Shown here piece by piece: positions 60,584 to 64,000 of a stretch of DNA of 64,000 nt. The stretch lies in assembly GCA_963809765.1 (NCBI GenBank), contig CAWEKT010000001.1, forward strand, positions 186,001-250,000. Direction: 5' to 3'. The position numbers and the translations under genes were made by a program. Within the stretch, counting starts at the first letter, position 1; the number at the start of each line of letters is the position of its first letter. This DNA is from JACVRM01 sp963809765 (GTDB taxonomy: Bacteria; Actinomycetota; Thermoleophilia; Gaiellales; Gaiellaceae). The notes under the pieces are model-generated. The model was not told the DNA's origin and made no database searches. It was given only the letters and a program-made list of their open reading frames with translations.

Positions 60584-61432
60584 CGAGCTCTCCGACGCCC
60601 GGCGGTCGGCCCGCTCGCGTACCGTCACCGCCACTGGTGTCGCGGCAGCGTCCCACTCGAGCACGCGAGCCAGCGCAGGCGCCAGCCGGTTCACGATCTC
60701 CTCGAGCAGCTCGACCTGGGAGGCGCCGAGCTCGACGTCGTGCGAGCGCGTGAGGATCATGACCAGCCCAGCCGTTGGTAGTCCGGTGATCGGCACGGCA
60801 ATGCCGTGCTGCAGCCGCCCCGGGGCAGCGCCCGCGGCGTCGTCGTACTCGTACTCGATCGAGATCGACCGTGTCCGGGCGCCCGCGGCCGGCAAGGTGC
60901 TCGCCAGCCGGTCGGCCTCGTGGCGGGCCAGGCCGAGCGTGCCCAGGAGTGGCTCATGCCAGGCCGGGAGCGCCACCGCCGCGGCGTCCGCGCCGGGGAT
61001 CGCCTGCGCCGTGGCGAGCGTCTGGCCGAGCAGCTCCTGCAGCCGGCCGTCCTCCGCCAGCGCGGTCGGAGCAGCTGCCGCCGCCGGCGCGTCGGTCGCC
61101 GCCGGCAAGGGCCGGGGTGGAGGTGCGGGGGCGCCTGTCCGCTCGCGCACCGGCTCGGGAGAGGGCGGGCGTCGCGGGGGAGCCTCTCGCCGGGGTGAGA
61201 CCACCTGCGACGGTCGCGACGGCTTCGGCAGCTCGTGCATCTGGGCCTCCTCCCGGTACTGGGCGAGCGCTCCCTGCAGGTCGCGGGCGAGCTGCTCCGC
61301 CTCCGGCGTCGGAGCCGCCTCGGGCGCGACGGACGGGCGCGCTCGCCGTACACGTGGCCGGATGAGTAGGACGGCCAGGACTCCGGCCAGGACGGCGAGC
61401 ACACCGCAGGCGATGGCAAGGGCAATGGTCAC
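60524..61432 (-). CDS. membrane-anchored GAF-like protein
   Basis: About 302 residues from the GTG at 61432, which lies 7 bp after GCCGATAA. A single N-terminal membrane helix (1-24) is followed by a Pro/Arg/Ala linker and a C-terminal GAF-like domain ('LLGQTLATAQAIPGADAAAVAL', 'HGIAVPITGLPTAGLVMILTR', 'LEEIVNRLAPALARVLE'). The layout matches the first half of the diguanylate cyclase at 62751, so the two are probably related. A sensor without an output domain; perhaps a receptor that pairs with a partner. Confidence 0.6.
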   Translation of the reverse strand: MTIALAIACGVLAVLAGVLAVLLIRPRVRRARPSVAPEAAPTPEAEQLARDLQGALAQYREEAQMHELPKPSRPSQVVSPRREAPPRRPPSPEPVRERTGAPAPPPRPLPAATDAPAAAAAPTALAEDGRLQELLGQTLATAQAIPGADAAAVALPAWHEPLLGTLGLARHEADRLASTLPAAGARTRSISIEYEYDDAAGAAPGRLQHGIAVPITGLPTAGLVMILTRSHDVELGASQVELLEEIVNRLAPALARVLEWDAAATPVAVTVRERADRRASESSSVQSEEGQEVRQLHRFHDR

Positions 61433-61439
61433 GATCGCG

Positions 61440-61447
61440 TTATCGGC
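61440..61447 (-). promoter_or_regulatory. GCCGATAA box before the GAF-like gene
   Basis: An exact match to the FliA -10 box, but with no matching -35 at 15 bp. Confidence 0.35.
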
Positions 61448-61500
61448 TCCTTCGTCGAGGCTCACACCTCGAGTGCGGTTCCCCCGGGACGCTGCAGCTT

Positions 61501-61535
61501 GCTTCTCCCCCAAGGCTGCGGTTTGATTCTCCCCC
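61501..61535 (-). promoter_or_regulatory. tandem GGGGGAGAA(T/G)C repeats
   Basis: Two copies (61511-61501 and 61535-61525) of GGGGGAGAAKC in a 24-bp tandem direct repeat upstream of the GAF-like gene. A third copy lies before the diguanylate cyclase. Confidence 0.45.
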
Positions 61536-61646
61536 TGTTCCGAGCATAAAGCGATCGGGGCACGAATCGGCTTCTGCGGCTTCACCGGTTGCGTCCCGCT
61601 GTGGCAATCCCAGACAGCCTGACCCGAAGGGGAGGGAGGGCACCAA

Positions 61647-62702
61647 ATGAGCAGTGGTCGCAGGGGTCGGGCGCGGAGCGTGAGCTCACCCCGCCAGCGG
61701 CGATGGAGTCGCGCGCCGCTCGTCGTCGTCGGTGCGGTCGGGGCAGTCGGCCTCGCCGTCGTCTACTTCCTCGACCCGCTCGAGGGCCCGCGGCGACGCC
61801 GCGAGGTCGTCGACTGGGTGGAGTCCACCTGGCGTCGCTCACACGAGCTCGTCGCACGCGTCCTCGTCGCCACCGAACCCCAGCCGGCCGCAACGGCGGG
61901 AGCCGGGGCGGCGGAGCAGCAGGAGACCGCCGACCTCGAGTCCGCGCTGCGGGACGAGGTCACGTTCGTGACGATGAAGGCTCCGGAACAGCCGGAGCCG
62001 CGCTTCCACTCGACCGACGCCGAGCGCGAGGTCGAACGCGTTCCCGTGGCCGTCGCGGCCCCGCTGGCCGTGGAGGCCTACGACGAGACGGCGGAGCTGT
62101 CGGGTCCGGCCGTCAGCTACCTCTCGGACCGGATGCCGAGGCCGACGATCATCGCCTACGACCGGCCCGGCGTCACACCCGCCGCCGAAGAGCCGGCCGT
62201 CGAGGACCGTGAGCCTGAGGCTGCGCCCCGGCGTGGCCGCTTCGGCCGCGGCTGGCTTGCGGCGGCCGCGGCGGTCGCGCTGGCGGTCGCGGCGGCGGCG
62301 CTCGGCGCCTGGGCACTCGTCGCCGCCGACGACGACCCGACAGTCGTGTCGGCCGTTCCGTCCGGCGCCGCCGAGGCGATCGAACTGATCTCCAACGGAG
62401 CGCGGTCGCTGCCCGTGCAGGGGTCGCAGGGCACGATGGTGCTCGTGGCGGCCCCGGACGGCCGGGCTGCGCTCGTGATCTCCGGGCTGGAGGCCGCGCC
62501 TCCGGGCAAGGAGTACCAGGCGTGGGTGGTCACCGGGAAGTCGCCCACGTCCGCCGGACTGTTCAAGGGCGGCGTGACGCGTCTGGTCGTGCCGCTCACC
62601 GTCCGCGTGCCGAAGGGCGCGATCGTAGCCGTGACCGTGGAGGTGTCGGGCGGAGCCCCGGCGCCCACGCAGCAGCCGCGCTACACCGTCCAGCGCGTCT
62701 GA
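61647..62702 (+). CDS. two-helix membrane protein with RskA-like C-terminal domain
   Basis: 351 residues. Strong GGGAGGG ribosome site. A first membrane helix (about 24-43), a long Ala/Glu-rich loop, a second helix (about 205-225), then a C-terminal domain 'GTMVLVAAPDGRAALVISGLEAAPPGKEYQAWVV' and 'VPKGAIVAVTVEVSGGAPAPTQQP', which is the anti-sigma-K (RskA) fold. The zinc-binding N-terminal part of a typical anti-sigma factor is missing, so it may not bind a sigma factor. No ECF sigma gene is adjacent. Confidence 0.6.
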   Translation: MSSGRRGRARSVSSPRQRRWSRAPLVVVGAVGAVGLAVVYFLDPLEGPRRRREVVDWVESTWRRSHELVARVLVATEPQPAATAGAGAAEQQETADLESALRDEVTFVTMKAPEQPEPRFHSTDAEREVERVPVAVAAPLAVEAYDETAELSGPAVSYLSDRMPRPTIIAYDRPGVTPAAEEPAVEDREPEAAPRRGRFGRGWLAAAAAVALAVAAAALGAWALVAADDDPTVVSAVPSGAAEAIELISNGARSLPVQGSQGTMVLVAAPDGRAALVISGLEAAPPGKEYQAWVVTGKSPTSAGLFKGGVTRLVVPLTVRVPKGAIVAVTVEVSGGAPAPTQQPRYTVQRV

Positions 62703-62750
62703 TCGACCTGGGGTGCTCGGGGTTGCGTCCTGCGCAGCCCCGAGCGCCGC

Positions 62751-63881
62751 TTACTGGACGTGGCCCTTGCCGCTCTGCTTGGCGCGGTAGAGGTTCTCGT
62801 CGGCGCGCCGGTAGAGCGACACGGCGTCGTCCTCGCGGCCGAGCTGAGCGACTCCGCCGGAAGTGTTGATCCGCTCCGACCCGGCGAACGGGCGTGCCGT
62901 GATCGCATCCTGGAGTCGGTCGTACAGCTGCTTCGCGTCCTCGGCAGTCGACTCGGGCAGGACGACCGCGAACTCGTCGCCGCCGATGCGGCACGCGATG
63001 TCGGCCGAGCGGAGTGCCTCACGCACGCGCTCCCCCAGCTCGGTGAGGACGGCGTCGCCGCCGAGGTGGCCGAGCCGGTCGTTGATCTCCCTGAGGCCGT
63101 CGAGATCGAGCACCAGCAGCGTCAGCGGCCGGCCGTAGCGCTGCGCACGGGCGACCTCACGGTCGAGCACCTCGTCGAAGTAGCGCCGGTTGTGCAGACC
63201 CGTGAGCGAGTCGAGCTCGGCGAGCTGGCGGGCCTCGTGGAAGCGTCGCGCGTTCTCGATCGACGGGCCGGCGCTGGCGGCGAGATCCTCGATCAGCGCC
63301 AGCTCGTCCGGCGAGGCGTCGCGCTCGCGCCCGCGCCAGAACACGGCGAGCGTGCCCACGATCTCGTCGCGCCCCCCGGCGAGCGGCACGATCAGCCCGC
63401 CGCGGATGAGGTTGCCGTCGCGGCCGGCGTCACCGTCGCGGAAGCGGTAGTTGATCGCGACCGCGCGCGGCTGGCGCCCCTCGAGCGGCGGCGCGATCGG
63501 CTGGTTCGAGGCTTCGTCACGGCTCATCCCGTTCGTGGCGATCAGGGGGCCACCCTCGGCCTGCGGCAGGACGACCATGGCCGCGTCCACGCCCGGAAGC
63601 AGGCTGGCCGCCTCGAGCGTCCGTGCCAGCACCTCGTCGAGCTCGATCGCCCCTGCGAGCTGGGCCAGGAAGCGTCCGCGGCGGTTCTCCTCGCGCGCGC
63701 GCTCGAGCGCCTCGGAGAGCTCGCGCACGGTCGTCTCGAGCTGCCCCTGTGACCCGGGCGGAAGCTCAGCCGCGGCCTGCTCCGGCTCCTCGGCGCGCGA
63801 CCGCCTCGTCACGAGCAGCACGACGAGGACCACCACCAGGGTGGCCAGTGCCGCTGTCAACGAGAAGAGCGCCGTCGTCAC
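62751..63881 (-). CDS. membrane-anchored GAF-GGDEF diguanylate cyclase
   Basis: About 376 residues from the GTG at 63881. One membrane helix (1-26), a coiled coil (35-70), a GAF domain (about 70-215) and GGDEF (about 220-376): 'DSLTGLHNRRYFDEVL', 'LLVLDLDGLREINDRLGHLGGDAVL', the catalytic RIGGDEF and an RSAD inhibitory I-site five residues before. All active-site residues are present, so it should make cyclic di-GMP. Its product could control the pilus genes of this window, an inference. Confidence 0.85.
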   Translation of the reverse strand: MTTALFSLTAALATLVVVLVVLLVTRRSRAEEPEQAAAELPPGSQGQLETTVRELSEALERAREENRRGRFLAQLAGAIELDEVLARTLEAASLLPGVDAAMVVLPQAEGGPLIATNGMSRDEASNQPIAPPLEGRQPRAVAINYRFRDGDAGRDGNLIRGGLIVPLAGGRDEIVGTLAVFWRGRERDASPDELALIEDLAASAGPSIENARRFHEARQLAELDSLTGLHNRRYFDEVLDREVARAQRYGRPLTLLVLDLDGLREINDRLGHLGGDAVLTELGERVREALRSADIACRIGGDEFAVVLPESTAEDAKQLYDRLQDAITARPFAGSERINTSGGVAQLGREDDAVSLYRRADENLYRAKQSGKGHVQ

Positions 63882-63935
63882 GCCGGCGCGCCCCGTCGTT
63901 CGACGCCCGCATACCGCAGTTGCATCCTGCCCCTC

Positions 63936-63946
63936 GATTCTCCCCC
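63936..63946 (-). promoter_or_regulatory. GGGGGAGAATC motif before the diguanylate cyclase
   Basis: Third copy of the motif found twice before the GAF-like gene, in the same orientation, 55 bp upstream of the GTG. Confidence 0.4.
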
Positions 63947-64000
63947 AGGGCCGGTCCCTCACCGGCCACTGTCTCACTGTAATCGGGAGTAAGGCAGCTT

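Overview
This 64 kb window is very GC-rich and looks like a chromosome segment of an actinomycete-grade Gram-positive bacterium, most likely a member of the Thermoleophilia (Gaiellales/Solirubrobacterales type). The clues are the order rpmG-secE-nusG-rplK-rplA-rplJ-rplL-rpoB-rpoC, a PilMNO-type type IV pilus, many secreted Ala/Pro-rich proteins, frequent GTG/TTG starts and apparently leaderless starts just downstream of TANNNT boxes. The lineage is inferred; no 16S gene is present.

Layout. 0.2-7.3 kb: a secreted NHL-repeat protein, a BNR/sialidase-like propeller coupled to a MoaD/ThiS-like protein, tRNA-Tyr, a secreted subtilase, an Ig-like secreted protein with a structured 5' leader, and a geranylgeranyl-reductase-family flavoprotein. 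7.4-27.4 kb: a pilus region with two PilT-type ATPases, a lytic transglycosylase/M23 protein, a PASTA protein with a KPKPVA rod, five prepilins or prepilin-like pilus proteins plus a pilin, a prepilin peptidase, pilM/N/O, a PilP-like protein and pilC. It is interrupted by an S9 peptidase and small secreted proteins. No PilB extension ATPase is in the window. 27.7-41.1 kb: housekeeping and accessory genes (DUF2254, tyrosine phosphatase, MBL-fold protein, an MFS/cNMP transporter operonic with hydantoinase A and B, DNA glycosylase, L,D-transpeptidase, tRNA-Met, flavin monooxygenase, a secreted glycoside hydrolase). 41.2-56.1 kb: the ribosomal/secE/nusG/RNA polymerase cluster, interrupted by a divergent membrane glycosyltransferase. 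56.3-64 kb: a TolB/RTX-like propeller, a 2-hydroxyacid dehydrogenase, a secreted protein of unknown role, two one-helix membrane proteins (GAF-like; GAF-GGDEF) and an RskA-like membrane protein.

Three features stand out. First, the pilus genes share a FliA/WhiG-type promoter (TCAAG or TAAAC, 15 bp, GCCGATAG) in front of at least seven genes, with exact 15-bp spacing. This suggests one alternative sigma factor controls the pilus. Second, short ORFs fill the gaps between the stop and start codons of translation/transcription genes. Two of them, before secE and before rplA, encode related 21-residue peptides over a near-identical hairpin. Third, about 27 single-base frame breaks interrupt otherwise intact genes, including rpoB (6), rpoC (4) and a pilin (4). 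About 25 of them are +1. Residual assembly indels are the simplest explanation, but the one-sided direction deserves a check. Genes are annotated here across these breaks.

Repeats include a dispersed imperfect palindrome of REP type (five copies) and a roughly 320-nt structured element present twice beside the minus-strand pilin genes. No CRISPR array, insertion sequence, prophage or transposase was seen.
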